Shown: positions 34,770-44,644, counted from the stretch's first letter. The stretch: DNA of 64,000 bases from Fibrisoma montanum (GCF_003583365.1 NZ_QXED01000001.1:1240001-1304000), one strand, 5' to 3'. Numbers and translations are program-made. The notes: a model not told the origin generated them from the sequence alone.

Positions 34770-35204
34770 ATGACCCCCGAAACCGCCTTTCAGTACGCCA
34801 ACCTGCTGGTGCTGCCTCAATGGATACTGATGATTGTAGCCCCTCAATGGCGCATGACCCAGATCCTGGCCCGAATGTTGCCAATTCCAATGATTCTGGC
34901 CGGCATGTACCTCTACTGGCTTTTCAATATTCCATCGACCGGCAATGGTCCGGCACTGGACTTTCAGGCGTTTTCTACGCTGGCTGGCGTACAGTCGCTT
35001 TTCACCGGCCAGAAAGAGGCTGTGCTGGCCGGATGGATTCATTATCTGGCTTTTGATTTGGTGGCGGGCAGCTATGTCCTGCGGGATGGGCAGACCCGGG
35101 GCATTCACCATGGCTGGCTCGTACCATGTCTGCTTTTGTGTTTTATGCTGGGTCCGAGCGGTTTACTTTTATACGGACTAATTCGTTTAGCTCTGCCAAA
35201 TTAG
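34770..35204 (+). CDS. ABA4-like (DUF4281) membrane protein
   Basis: 144 residues from ATG 34770; an in-frame ATG at 34728 adds 14 residues and is less likely because family members open close to the PE-x-x-F-x-x-ANLLVLPQW motif. Four hydrophobic segments. The signature GWIHYLAFDLVAGSYVLRD and the later PCLLLCFMLGPSGLLLY match the family named after plant ABA4, linked to neoxanthin formation. In bacteria the role is unproven; in pigmented Bacteroidota carotenoid modification is a guess. No carotenoid genes are adjacent. Confidence 0.82.
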   Translation: MTPETAFQYANLLVLPQWILMIVAPQWRMTQILARMLPIPMILAGMYLYWLFNIPSTGNGPALDFQAFSTLAGVQSLFTGQKEAVLAGWIHYLAFDLVAGSYVLRDGQTRGIHHGWLVPCLLLCFMLGPSGLLLYGLIRLALPN

Positions 35205-35327
35205 GAAGAGACAAAATTTTGATGAGCCAGTAAACAATTTCTATTGAAATTTGTTTCGCCATTTTTTAACTTCACGGTTCAACATGACCACGTCGACAGA
35301 CCTGGTGTTTTACCGTGACTTTACGCA

Positions 35328-36824
35328 ATGAAATTTGGCCATCTGGTGTTTCTGGCAGGACTGTGGATTGGGCTGGCCCATACGTCAACTGCACAAACGA
35401 TTACCCCTAAGGAAGCCCGCGAAGATTTCAACTACCTTAAGCGCAAGCTCGACCTTCTTCATCCTGGTGTTGGGTACTACACCCCCAAACCGCGCATGGA
35501 GCAATTGTATGACTCGCTGTACAACAGCCTGACGGCTCCGATGGACTACCTCACGTTTTTTCGGCACGTCAGTCCGCTCGTTGCTGCCATCAAGGATGGG
35601 CATACCAACCTGAACCACCGGAAAAATTACATCGGAAAATCAACCCGGTTCATTCCGTTTTACATCCGTCAGGTCGGCACCAGCGACGATTACTTTATCA
35701 CCCACAATGTGTCTTCCGATACGTCGCTTCGGCGGGGTACGGAACTGCTGACGATCAATGGGCGAACGGTGGCCAGTTTACATCAGGAGTTGATGGAAAA
35801 CGATCGCTCCGGCTCAGACGGCGACAACCTGACTGGCCGGCGGCAGTGGAGCATGGTGCAATTTGCCGATTATTACGCAGCGTGGTTTGGCTCTGCCGAT
35901 TCAGTTTCCATTTCTTACCGGCTACCCGCTGACACAATCATCCGCTACACTCGGGTGCGTTGTCCGTCACTCGATGGCTTCCGGTCACGTTTCCGCAGGC
36001 GATACTCCCATGAAATCGACACCCGGCCAAACCTGTCGGTCCGGATGGTTGATACGTTGACCCAAACGGCCGTACTGCGCATTTCATCGTTCATGGGACT
36101 CAAAAAAACGGATCCGTTCCAGTGGTCATTTAACCGGCGGCTGAAACAGGCGTTTGAGCAAATCCGTGGGCAGAACGTACAGAACCTGATCGTCGATATG
36201 CAGGGCAATGGCGGGGGGCTCGTGCTGAACTCAGCCCAGTTGCTCCGGTACTGGATGCCCGGTTCGTTCACGATCATGCAGCGGGAGCAAATGAAGAAAG
36301 CCGCCCGTGCCGAACTGGTAACTCGCTGGAACCCGTTCTCGGCGCTGAATTTTAGTTTACGTTACAAGCCCGATGGAAGCGGTGGGTTCGCCAGCCGGTC
36401 GTCACGGCACCGGTATAAGCCACATAAACAGCAGTTCAAAGGAAACCTGTATTTTCTGGTCAATGGCGCTTCGTTTTCGGCTACGACATCCGTCATGGCC
36501 AAGACGCTCGATGCCAACATGGGCACATACATCGGCGAAGCCAGCGGAAGCGCTTACTGGGGTGATTTTGCCGGTCATTTTAAGATGGTAACCCTGCCCA
36601 ACTCCCGCATTCAGGTCCGGATTCCGTTGAAAAAACTGGTGCATGATGTTGATGCCGACCGCGCCAATGGTTTTACGGTAGAGCCGGATTTTATGGTCAA
36701 GCGGACGTACGAGGACCTGTTGCTGAATCGCGACTACATCCTTGATTATACCCTGCGACTCATCCGGCAGGGGGTCGTCGCCCGTCGGCCGATGGAACTG
36801 CGGCCGCTTCAGGCTTCCCGCTAA
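35328..36824 (+). CDS. Exported S41-family (C-terminal-processing-like) peptidase
   Basis: 498 residues with a signal peptide (1-22). An N-terminal helical cap (about 25-100, LDLLHPGVGYYTPK and IKDGHTNL) and a reduced PDZ-like region (about 105-160) precede the S41 core. The core has LIVDMQGNGGG and the nucleophile region NGASFSATT with Ser382/Ser384. The matching lysine position is not certain. The family cleaves hydrophobic C-termini or unfolded proteins; the substrate here is unknown. It is preceded by the ABA4-like gene with 123 bases between, so it is probably independently transcribed. Confidence 0.88.
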   Translation: MKFGHLVFLAGLWIGLAHTSTAQTITPKEAREDFNYLKRKLDLLHPGVGYYTPKPRMEQLYDSLYNSLTAPMDYLTFFRHVSPLVAAIKDGHTNLNHRKNYIGKSTRFIPFYIRQVGTSDDYFITHNVSSDTSLRRGTELLTINGRTVASLHQELMENDRSGSDGDNLTGRRQWSMVQFADYYAAWFGSADSVSISYRLPADTIIRYTRVRCPSLDGFRSRFRRRYSHEIDTRPNLSVRMVDTLTQTAVLRISSFMGLKKTDPFQWSFNRRLKQAFEQIRGQNVQNLIVDMQGNGGGLVLNSAQLLRYWMPGSFTIMQREQMKKAARAELVTRWNPFSALNFSLRYKPDGSGGFASRSSRHRYKPHKQQFKGNLYFLVNGASFSATTSVMAKTLDANMGTYIGEASGSAYWGDFAGHFKMVTLPNSRIQVRIPLKKLVHDVDADRANGFTVEPDFMVKRTYEDLLLNRDYILDYTLRLIRQGVVARRPMELRPLQASR

Positions 36825-36839
36825 CAGGCTGTTGAAAAG

Positions 36840-36862
36840 GTGGAGCAGACGTACTGCTCCAC
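36840..36862 (+). terminator. Hairpin after the S41 peptidase gene
   Basis: 9-base perfect stem (36840-36848 with 36854-36862) with a 5-base loop and no T-run, 15 bases after the stop. It may act as a weak or factor-assisted terminator. Confidence 0.45.
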
Positions 36863-36898
36863 TCAACGGCGAGCGTATATTTTTCGTATCTTTAAGGC

Positions 36899-37441
36899 GT
36901 GTATTGTATCGTTGACGTCGAAACCACCGGGGGCGTAAAAGGCCCTACCCGCCTGACCGAGATTGCCATCTTCCGACATGATGGCCGACAGATTGTCGAC
37001 ACCTTTCATTCCCTCCTGAACCCCGGCCAGCCGATTCCTCCGTTCATCAGCCGCCTGACGGGCATAACCGACGAGATGGTTCAGTACGAACCGACCTTTG
37101 ACGACGTTGCCAATGAGGTCATGAGTATTACTGAGGATGCGATCTTCGTGGCTCACAACGTCGGCTTTGATTTCAATTTCATCCGGAAAGAGCTGAACTG
37201 GCTGGGATGCGACTACTTCCGGCGAACACTCTGCACCGTACGGCTAAGCCGGAAGCTGTTTCCGGGCCTGCCCTCCTACAGTCTGGGAAATCTGTGCCAA
37301 TCCCTCGATATTCCGCTCAATGACCGCCACCGGGCGCAGGGCGATGCAGCCGCGACGGTTCGGCTTTTTGAGAAAATGCTCCTGAATGACCCGGCTGGGC
37401 TAATTCCCCGTGTCGGGCTGCTATCGGCTCACTGCGGCTGA
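36899..37441 (+). CDS. DnaQ-like DEDDh 3'-5' exonuclease
   Basis: 180 residues from GTG 36899; an in-frame TAA two codons upstream rules out a longer N-terminus. Exo I has Asp6 and Glu8 (VDVETTG), Exo II has AHNVGFDFNFI with the second Asp, and Exo III has H-R-A-x-G-D (DEDDh type). Such proteins proofread as polymerase III epsilon subunits or process RNA or DNA ends. The short length without a UvrC/GIY-YIG extension leaves epsilon-like or stand-alone exonuclease as options. Its last 13 bases overlap the end of the convergent sensor kinase gene. Confidence 0.9.
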   Translation: MYCIVDVETTGGVKGPTRLTEIAIFRHDGRQIVDTFHSLLNPGQPIPPFISRLTGITDEMVQYEPTFDDVANEVMSITEDAIFVAHNVGFDFNFIRKELNWLGCDYFRRTLCTVRLSRKLFPGLPSYSLGNLCQSLDIPLNDRHRAQGDAAATVRLFEKMLLNDPAGLIPRVGLLSAHCG

Positions 37442-40400
37442 GACAACGGCTCGGATTTGTTGGGCGGACGTCGGTAGGTGCGGTTAATCGGAATTTCGAT
37501 GGTGATGCGGATACCGCGGCCGGGCTGTGTCTGCCAGTCGGCCCGACCATTCAGAATAGCCACCCGCGATTCGATGTTGCCGATGCCGAGTCCGGAGCCT
37601 GCCTGCCGGGACTTCGTGTAATCAAAACCCTGCCCGTTGTCAGAATAGATCAGCACCAAGCGATCCGGAAACCCTTGAATGGACAAGTCGATCCGGCTGG
37701 CGTTGGCATGTTTGAGAGAATTGTTCACCAGCTCCTGCGTAATCCGGTACAACATCACTTCCATGCCGGCAGGCAAACGGTTGCCCAACAGACTGTCGGC
37801 CTGGCCATCGGCCTCGGGGGTATCGGCGCCCGGCGCATTGGTCAGCTCCAGGTATGCATTGAGCGTGCCCGTGCTGGTTGCATTGATGCGATTGAACAAC
37901 TCTTCTACGGCCGCTACGTAGCCATACTGCTCCAGCGTTTGTGGGTTCAGTTTTCGGAGGAGATTCCGAACATCACTAATCGTATCGCCGATCAGCCCAA
38001 ATATATTTTCCTTGAGCGAACGCACTTCGGCGGTTTCATCGACGAACTGAGCCAGCCGGGTCGTGTAGAGCTTCAGGGTAGCTAATCGAGTGCCGATTTC
38101 GTCATGCAGATCACGGGCGATATCCTTTTTGACCTGTTCCTGAATGTCGTAGGCAAGCCGGAGCCGGTCAGCCTGCTGGTGCCGGATGGCGTTTTCGCGC
38201 CGACGAATCCAGGCGAAAACCAGCAGGCCAATGGTCAGCACCACGAGCAGCATGAACGACAACGTTTGCCAGAACGGAGGCCGGATGTGAATAATCAGTT
38301 GACGAACCTGACTACCCCAGTGGCCATCCCGACCGGCAGCTTTGACCTGAAAAACGTAGCGGTCGGGGGGCAGGTTTGCGTACCGGACGTAGTTGCGTTC
38401 ACCAGCCGACACCCATTGGGCATCGTAGCCGGTAAGCTGATACTGGTACGTGTTGTATCCATTGCTGAAATAATCGAGTGCGGCAAATTCGAGCGAGACC
38501 GTGTTCTGATCATAGCTCAGGTCGATTTCGCTCGTTTCGTCGACGTAGTGTTCCGTTTCGAAGGGCTCTTCGTTTATGCGAAGGTTATAGATATGCACTC
38601 TGGGGTTAAATGAACTGGCCCGATACTGATCCGGATGGAACCGGTTGAAGCCATTGACACCCCCAAAGAAAAACTCGCCGTTAACCGTCCGGCAAAAGGC
38701 ATTCCCGTTGAATTCGTACCCCTGCAGCCCGTCGCTGAGCGTAAAGTTCTTGAACGTCCTGGTCGATGGATCGAACCGCGATATGCCCCGGTTGGTACTC
38801 ATCCATACGTTTCGCCCGCTATCGGAAAGGGTACCGTAAACGAACGCGTTGGCCAGCCCCTGCTGAACAGTGTACAAAGCGGTGCGGGCCGTAACCGTAT
38901 CAAACGTAGCGACGCCCCGATCGGTAGCTAACCACAGTTTAGGTTGATGAGCATCCTGCCGGATGTGCAGCACCGTGCATCCGTTCAGGCCGGCATACAC
39001 CCGACGCCATGCGCTGGGCCGATCAGCCGATGGCAGCTGGTAGCACACAAACCCCTTCAGATACGTACCGACCCAAAGCCGTTGGGTTCGTGTATCAAAC
39101 CACAAACTGAATATGTTCACCCCGGGCAACACCGGCAATACGGACCACGTACGCTGACGGGTGTTCAGAGCGTACAGGCCATCTTCGGTCGCGGCTACCA
39201 GGGTGCTGTCGTTTACATTGACTAGGTTGCGGACGTAGTTGGAAGTAACGAGGCTGGAGGAAGACGAGAACAGCACTGGCTCGAACGTTTCGGTTTCGGG
39301 GCGGAACAGCAGCACCCCGCCTAAGGAGCCAACCCAGATGCGCTGCTGCGAATCGCGGTACAAACACTTGACCAGATTGTGCATGGGCAGCTTACTACGT
39401 CGTTCAATTTCCTGAATGCCGTTGATCAGATAACGCCTGACAACCCGGTTTGTAGCCAGATCCAGTACGTTAATACCATCTTCGGTTGCCACCCATAATC
39501 GGCCGGGCCGCTCTTCCAGAAAACCCCGGATTGAATAATGACTCAGGCGCTGATCGTCGGGCAGTTCGGCGGTCGTCTGGCGTTTGCTAAAGCCGCCGAA
39601 CACAAACGCATCCGGTACGATACGAGCCAGCCCATCGGGGTCGGCATTCGCCCAGATTACGCCCAGATTATCAACGTATACTTTGCTTACTTCAAAATCG
39701 TTCAACCGCCTGAAATCGTTGGTGAATGTATTGACCTGCCCGAACGTTTGCAGGCGTTTATTGAAGTATAGCACCCCGTCGCGCTGGGTTCCGAGCCAAA
39801 GCCGCCCACGCTGATCGGCCGCGATACTATAGATAGGGCTCAGGGCCATACTGCCCATTGTCTCGTACGTCTGGTACGTATTGCGCCGGTAATCGAATCG
39901 GATCAGGCCCGAACTGGAGCCAATCCAGACGATGTTATCGGTATCGACGTAAAACGAAAAAACGGCTCTTGCCGGTCCGGTCTGGTCGTCAGGCTGCCCG
40001 CTGAAATAGTGGTGTAAGGTCCGGTCGCGCAGGTTATACCGCATCAGGCCCTTGGGCGCATGCAGCCAGACGTCGCCGGTTGGCGTCCGGACGGTAGAGC
40101 TTTGCAGGTCATATTCTTTGGTTGGATGAAGCGATGGATTAAGTATCGTTTTCTGACCGGTGTGATAATTAAGCCGAACCAGTCCCTCGGCATCATTGAG
40201 GTAAAGCAGCTCGGTTTTATCAACATAAAACGGTAGTGTCCGGCTCAGCACCGGTTTCCGGCTACGCACCTGTTCGCCCGGCTTCACCGGTTGCGTGGCG
40301 TAATAACAGGTAAATCGGTCGCGCTGCCGGTCGTACCGATTCAGGCCGGCTTCGGTACCAACCCAAAGATTACCGTCGGGGTCTTCGATGATACCAAAAA

Positions 40401-40689
40401 TATTGACGCCCTGAATGTGGCCGGGTTCACTCGACGACGGCCGGAAGGTTCGGAAACGATGGCCGTCGTAGCGGTTGAGGCCATCCTGCGTACCAAACCA
40501 GAGGAAGCTCCGGCTGTCCTTGAGCATGTAATACACCGATCCCTGGGTCAACCCATCGTTCACGCCGATATGATCGACACGTAGCGTCGGGCCAGTCTGC
40601 GACCATCCGGGTAGCGCCAGCGCCCCCAACAAGCCAATCAGGCAGCGGATGATCAGATACCGATACTGGATCATTCGGACGTGAGCCAA
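37429..40689 (-). CDS. Large sensor histidine kinase with propeller sensor domain
   Basis: 1086 residues. Signal/anchor at about 12-30, then two-component-regulator propeller repeats over about 40-690 (for example LWFGTQDGLNRYDG, LWVGTEAGLNRYD), a Y_Y_Y domain (about 700-780, ENRL-like YNTYQYQLTGYDAQWV), one membrane segment (about 800-825) and a NarX/LytS-type kinase: HisKA_3 with His862 in RDLHDEIGTRL, then HATPase motifs NSLKHA, DNGQGFD and GIGNIESR. It is not a hybrid: no receiver or AraC output domain. The partner response regulator is not in the window. By analogy it may sense oligosaccharides or other ligands in the periplasm. Confidence 0.94.
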   Translation of the reverse strand: MAHVRMIQYRYLIIRCLIGLLGALALPGWSQTGPTLRVDHIGVNDGLTQGSVYYMLKDSRSFLWFGTQDGLNRYDGHRFRTFRPSSSEPGHIQGVNIFGIIEDPDGNLWVGTEAGLNRYDRQRDRFTCYYATQPVKPGEQVRSRKPVLSRTLPFYVDKTELLYLNDAEGLVRLNYHTGQKTILNPSLHPTKEYDLQSSTVRTPTGDVWLHAPKGLMRYNLRDRTLHHYFSGQPDDQTGPARAVFSFYVDTDNIVWIGSSSGLIRFDYRRNTYQTYETMGSMALSPIYSIAADQRGRLWLGTQRDGVLYFNKRLQTFGQVNTFTNDFRRLNDFEVSKVYVDNLGVIWANADPDGLARIVPDAFVFGGFSKRQTTAELPDDQRLSHYSIRGFLEERPGRLWVATEDGINVLDLATNRVVRRYLINGIQEIERRSKLPMHNLVKCLYRDSQQRIWVGSLGGVLLFRPETETFEPVLFSSSSSLVTSNYVRNLVNVNDSTLVAATEDGLYALNTRQRTWSVLPVLPGVNIFSLWFDTRTQRLWVGTYLKGFVCYQLPSADRPSAWRRVYAGLNGCTVLHIRQDAHQPKLWLATDRGVATFDTVTARTALYTVQQGLANAFVYGTLSDSGRNVWMSTNRGISRFDPSTRTFKNFTLSDGLQGYEFNGNAFCRTVNGEFFFGGVNGFNRFHPDQYRASSFNPRVHIYNLRINEEPFETEHYVDETSEIDLSYDQNTVSLEFAALDYFSNGYNTYQYQLTGYDAQWVSAGERNYVRYANLPPDRYVFQVKAAGRDGHWGSQVRQLIIHIRPPFWQTLSFMLLVVLTIGLLVFAWIRRRENAIRHQQADRLRLAYDIQEQVKKDIARDLHDEIGTRLATLKLYTTRLAQFVDETAEVRSLKENIFGLIGDTISDVRNLLRKLNPQTLEQYGYVAAVEELFNRINATSTGTLNAYLELTNAPGADTPEADGQADSLLGNRLPAGMEVMLYRITQELVNNSLKHANASRIDLSIQGFPDRLVLIYSDNGQGFDYTKSRQAGSGLGIGNIESRVAILNGRADWQTQPGRGIRITIEIPINRTYRRPPNKSEPLSQPQ

Positions 40690-40840
40690 TCAGATGAGAT
40701 ACTTGTCAATGAGTTATCTAGTTATAAAAATTTCAACAAATTAGAATGACCCATCCTAATTATTCGTCCCTTTTCGGCAAAGCCATTGCACTACCCCGCC
40801 AAAACCCTGAACTTTATCTAATTATACGGTTTTTTTAAAG

Positions 40841-43003
40841 ATGGAACCTATGCGACTTCATATTCAGATTGGATTACTACTCATGTCAAGTTCATTTGCT
40901 GCCTTCGCTCAGACGTCGGGCGCTAACCCGTCTGTACCACTGACTTACCCCCAGACCCGGCGCGTCGATCAGGTTGATACGTACCACGGCACACGGGTAA
41001 CTGACCCCTACCGATGGCTGGAAGACGACCGCTCGGCCGAAACAACTCAGTGGGTCAAGGCACAGAACAAGGTCACGTTCGACTACCTGTCTAAAATTCC
41101 GTACCGGGCGCAGTTGCAGCAGCGGCTGGAAGACGTGTACAACTACCCTAAGTATTCAGCCCCGGTCCGCAAAGGCGACTGGTTTTATTTTTACAAGAAC
41201 AACGGGCTCCAGAATCAGTCCGTGTTGTACCGCCAGAAAGGTCTGGCCGGTACGCCCGAGGTGGTGATCGACCCGAACACGCTTTCCCCCGACGGTACGA
41301 CCCGGTTGGTAGAGTTCAAACTGTCGAAAGATGGGAAATATGCCGTAGTGGGCTTCTCCGAAGGCGGATCAGACTGGCAGAAGTTTCGTATCATGGACCT
41401 GGCAACCAAGCAATACCTGCCCGAAACCATTGATTGGGTAAAAATCTCGAATGCAGCCTGGCAGGGTAACGGCTTCTATTACAGCCGCTATCCAAAACCG
41501 GAAGGCAGCGCGCTGGCGGCCAGAAATGAAAACCACCAGGTCTTTTTTCACACGTTGAACACGTCCCAGTCGGCCGACCGGCTGGTGTACGAAGACCCGA
41601 AAAACCCGCAGCGGTTTCACCTCGTCAGCACAACCGACGACGAACGATTTGCCATTCTGACGATCAGTGACCGCGGTCAGGGTAAGGACGGCAACGCCCT
41701 CTACGCGCTGGATACCCGTTCGCCCAAGCCTGCGTTTGTGTCGGTTGTGACCGAGATTACGGATTACAGCTACAGCGTAGTCGACAACGACAGCGACCGG
41801 CTAATCATCTCGACAAACGAAAAAGCACCCAACAGTAAGGTGGTTGCGTACGATTCAAAACGGAAAACGTTTGCAACCCTCATTCCGGAAAAACCGGAAC
41901 CCATTGCCGAAGGTGGTGTTAATGCGGCCGGTGGCAAGCTGTTTGTCGAATACGCCAAAGACGTAACCTCGCGCGTGTACGTGTATGCCTACAACGGGAC
42001 GCTCGAAAACGAGATCGACATGCCGGCTATTGGGTCCGTCAGCGGCTTTGGGGGCGAGAAGGACGACAGCTACGTATTCTATAATTTCTCATCGTTTACG
42101 TTCCCGCCCACGATCTATCGCTACGACATAACCACCCGAAAAAGCACCGTTTTCCGCGCTCCTGAAGTGAACTTCAAGCCTGCTGATTATGAGACGAAAC
42201 AGGTTTTTTATCTCAGCAAAGACGGTACGAAAATTCCTATGTTCGTGACGTACCGCAAAGGCCTGAAACTGGACGGCAACAACCCAACGCTGCTGTACGG
42301 CTACGGCGGCTTCAACATCAGCCTGCCCCCATCGTTCAATGCACTGCTGGTTCCGTTTCTGGAACAGGGTGGCATCTACGCCCAGGCCAACCTGCGCGGA
42401 GGGGGCGAATACGGCGAAACCTGGCACGAACAGGGTATGAAGCTTAAAAAACAGAATGTTTTTGATGATTTCATTACGGCGGCCGAGTACCTGATTGCTC
42501 AGAAGTATACCTCACCCCAGAAACTAGCCATTCGGGGTGGCTCCAACGGTGGCCTGCTGGTGGGGGCGGTTATGAACCAGCGCCCCGACCTGTTCCGCGT
42601 TGCCATTCCGCAGGTGGGCGTAATGGACATGCTGCGTTTCCATAAGTTTACCATTGGCTGGAACTGGATTGCCGACTACGGCAGCAGCGAAAACCCGGAG
42701 GAGTTTAAAGCGCTGTACGCGTATTCGCCCATCCACAATATCCGGGAGGGCGTTAACTATCCAGCCACGCTGATTACCACCGCCGATCACGACGACCGGG
42801 TTGTACCGGCACATTCGTTCAAGTACGCAGCTACGCTGCAACAAACTTACAAAGGGGCTAATCCGGTATTGATTCGCATTGATACCAACTCCGGTCACGG
42901 GGCCAGCAATACGAAGAAGAACCTGGAAACGATGGCTGATATATACTCGTTCATCCTCTGGAACATGGGCGTAACGAGCCTGCAGGAACCAGCTAGGGAG
43001 TAA
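40841..43003 (+). CDS. Prolyl oligopeptidase family serine peptidase (S9A)
   Basis: 720 residues (ATG 40850 is an equally good start). A signal peptide (about 4-25, ending AFAQT) makes it periplasmic. The seven-bladed propeller (about 80-420) and the alpha/beta hydrolase domain are full length. The triad is Ser568 in RGGSNGGLL, Asp651/652 in DHDDRVVP and His686 in NSGHGAS. It cleaves short peptides after proline. The YGGFNISLPPSF block is typical of S9A. Followed by a very strong terminator; single-gene unit. Confidence 0.96.
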   Translation: MEPMRLHIQIGLLLMSSSFAAFAQTSGANPSVPLTYPQTRRVDQVDTYHGTRVTDPYRWLEDDRSAETTQWVKAQNKVTFDYLSKIPYRAQLQQRLEDVYNYPKYSAPVRKGDWFYFYKNNGLQNQSVLYRQKGLAGTPEVVIDPNTLSPDGTTRLVEFKLSKDGKYAVVGFSEGGSDWQKFRIMDLATKQYLPETIDWVKISNAAWQGNGFYYSRYPKPEGSALAARNENHQVFFHTLNTSQSADRLVYEDPKNPQRFHLVSTTDDERFAILTISDRGQGKDGNALYALDTRSPKPAFVSVVTEITDYSYSVVDNDSDRLIISTNEKAPNSKVVAYDSKRKTFATLIPEKPEPIAEGGVNAAGGKLFVEYAKDVTSRVYVYAYNGTLENEIDMPAIGSVSGFGGEKDDSYVFYNFSSFTFPPTIYRYDITTRKSTVFRAPEVNFKPADYETKQVFYLSKDGTKIPMFVTYRKGLKLDGNNPTLLYGYGGFNISLPPSFNALLVPFLEQGGIYAQANLRGGGEYGETWHEQGMKLKKQNVFDDFITAAEYLIAQKYTSPQKLAIRGGSNGGLLVGAVMNQRPDLFRVAIPQVGVMDMLRFHKFTIGWNWIADYGSSENPEEFKALYAYSPIHNIREGVNYPATLITTADHDDRVVPAHSFKYAATLQQTYKGANPVLIRIDTNSGHGASNTKKNLETMADIYSFILWNMGVTSLQEPARE

Positions 43004-43013
43004 GCTTTTCTTA

Positions 43014-43056
43014 AAGCAAAAGAGCCCCTGCTAACATGGCAGGGGCTCTTTTGCTT
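43014..43056. terminator. Strong bidirectional terminator
   Basis: 18-base perfect stem (43014-43031 with 43039-43056) and 7-base loop, with four A on one arm and four T on the other. It separates the convergent peptidase and beta-barrel genes. Confidence 0.9.
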
Positions 43057-43069
43057 ATAGTCATCTGGA

Positions 43070-43582
43070 TTAGAACTTGAATGACAAACCCAGTTGCAGC
43101 GGAGCTACTCCGAAACCTGCTTCGGCAAACGCGCCCAACGCTGGCTTAAAAAAGTAACGGGCACCAACGTGTCCACCCAAGCCTATACCACCGTATGAAT
43201 TTCGGAAGCCCACATAAGTATCATTCCAACTCCATCCACTGTAAATGAGGCCAAGGCCAGCGTATAGGTCGACCTTATCATCTGATATACTTAATATTTC
43301 ATTGAAGTGGTACGAGCCACGGCCACCGATGCTGTAGTATGATCCAAAACCGCTGTAGCTCCGGAAAGCACCAACAGCACCGACTGTGATATTTTTGGCA
43401 ACACCTACTTCGAAAGATGCGCCAAGTCCCAAACCACCAGCATAGCCAATACCACCCCAGCCGCCAAGCCCAATACCTGCATTCAGAAACTTAGATCCTT
43501 TATCAACATCAAGCTGAGCAAAAGACTGGGTACAAGTCAATAGTAAAGAAGCAATTACTAAAGAAGCGAAGAATTTTTTCAT
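43070..43582 (-). CDS. Small exported beta-barrel protein, porin-like fold
   Basis: 170 residues with a clear signal peptide (1-22, SFAQ). The mature part is glycine-rich, with alternating strands (IGLGGWGGIGYAGGLGLG, VGVAKNITVGAVG) and ends in GLSFKF, the terminal phenylalanine of outer-membrane proteins. Eight strands are plausible for this size. The family of small Bacteroidota OMPs has no defined transport role. Single gene; a TACTTTG-like motif lies about 25 bases upstream on the minus strand. Confidence 0.8.
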   Translation of the reverse strand: MKKFFASLVIASLLLTCTQSFAQLDVDKGSKFLNAGIGLGGWGGIGYAGGLGLGASFEVGVAKNITVGAVGAFRSYSGFGSYYSIGGRGSYHFNEILSISDDKVDLYAGLGLIYSGWSWNDTYVGFRNSYGGIGLGGHVGARYFFKPALGAFAEAGFGVAPLQLGLSFKF

Positions 43583-43862
43583 GTGTCTCTTTCTGATTTA
43601 GTTGAACTTTAAGCAAAGTAAACAACATTAGTCAGATGCGTCCAAACGGATTGTGTATGGTTTGAGTAATCGGTATGATAATATGTTTTGGTTTATTACT
43701 TGCCAATGATCATCATACCATATATAAGCTTCTCAATGACAAATAGTTACCCAATACTCTATCTTAAATATAGGTTTTAAAAGCAAAGGAATGAATTGAT
43801 TATTTTGCTGGTTGGACTGTGAACCACTATCAGTTGTATTTACTCAATACTGTTACCTACCC

Positions 43863-44156
43863 TTAGATCGTTGAGCCAACCACATCCAGCAATACAGCGA
43901 TGCCATTGGCCAGACCCGGCTCTACCAACGAATAATAGACGTTCTTATGCTGCCGCCGGGTGGTTAGCAGCCCTTTGTTCTTCATAAAAACCAGGTGGTG
44001 GGATGTCAGCGACTGATCAGCGTCCAGATATTCCTGAATGGTCGTGGCGGTTAGCTCCTTCTTCTGCCCCAACAAAAGCGTGATCTGTAAACGCATGGGA
44101 TGAGCAATTGCTTTAAACATATGTACAGCTTTTTCAATTCGTTGCTCCTGCAGCAT
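43863..44156 (-). CDS. ArsR/SmtB-family winged-helix regulator
   Basis: 97 residues. It has the ArsR fold: IAHPMRLQITLLLG in helix 2-3, a recognition-helix region LTSHHLVFMKNKGLL, and a wing with TRRQHKNVYYSL. The classic CxC metal site is missing; single histidines are present but no metal site can be assigned. It is divergent from the TonB receptor gene 488 bases away and could regulate it, though no operator dyad was identified. Redox or other non-metal sensing is possible. Confidence 0.88.
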   Translation of the reverse strand: MLQEQRIEKAVHMFKAIAHPMRLQITLLLGQKKELTATTIQEYLDADQSLTSHHLVFMKNKGLLTTRRQHKNVYYSLVEPGLANGIAVLLDVVGSTI

Positions 44157-44644
44157 AGTTGTATCAAACAGAATAACACATTGATTACTGACAAAAGAAG
44201 TTCGTTAGCAACCTACCAGTTAAGTAGCAGCCAACAAACAACTTTGGGCAAATGTCATGCCACCGTCCAAATAACCCTTTATAAATGAGTGTATTGCAGG
44301 TAACCGAACTATACCTGACTCATGCTTGCGGCTTTTTCGGTACTCCATATTCTACAAATGAGCGGCTCTGAACAACCGGTTACTCTGTGCTATGTGGCTA
44401 TCCTCTAGGTACTAAGCATCGTTTCATCAATGGCAGCTTCTCTTTCACGGATGATCGTAGAGATTACCAAAAATCTATTGTCACAGCAACCATGCCGCTT
44501 TGTAATACGCATGGGCAAACCAACCCATCTTCAATAGGCAGCCTAAGCGCTTCAAAAAGTTTCTCTAATTGATTTCTAATTTATGCTTGTAAGTTTTATC
44601 CGCGGAGCCTTATATTTGCCACTGTTTATATTTAATCTAAATAA
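44157..44644. other. Divergent intergenic region between ArsR gene and TonB receptor
   Basis: 488 bases. A promoter box for the receptor lies at its right end. A 61-codon plus-strand frame (44387-44572) has no convincing composition and is not called. No RNA gene recognised. Confidence 0.5.
44587..44618 (+). promoter_or_regulatory. Putative promoter of the TonB-dependent receptor
   Basis: TATATTTG (44611-44618) matches TAnnTTTG exactly; a partial -33 element TTG (44587-44589) stands 21 bases upstream. Start near 44625, leader of about 20 bases. Confidence 0.55.

Noticed and set aside
44387-44572. Plus-strand 61-codon frame before the TonB receptor
   Set aside because: No signal, no family resemblance, unfavourable composition.
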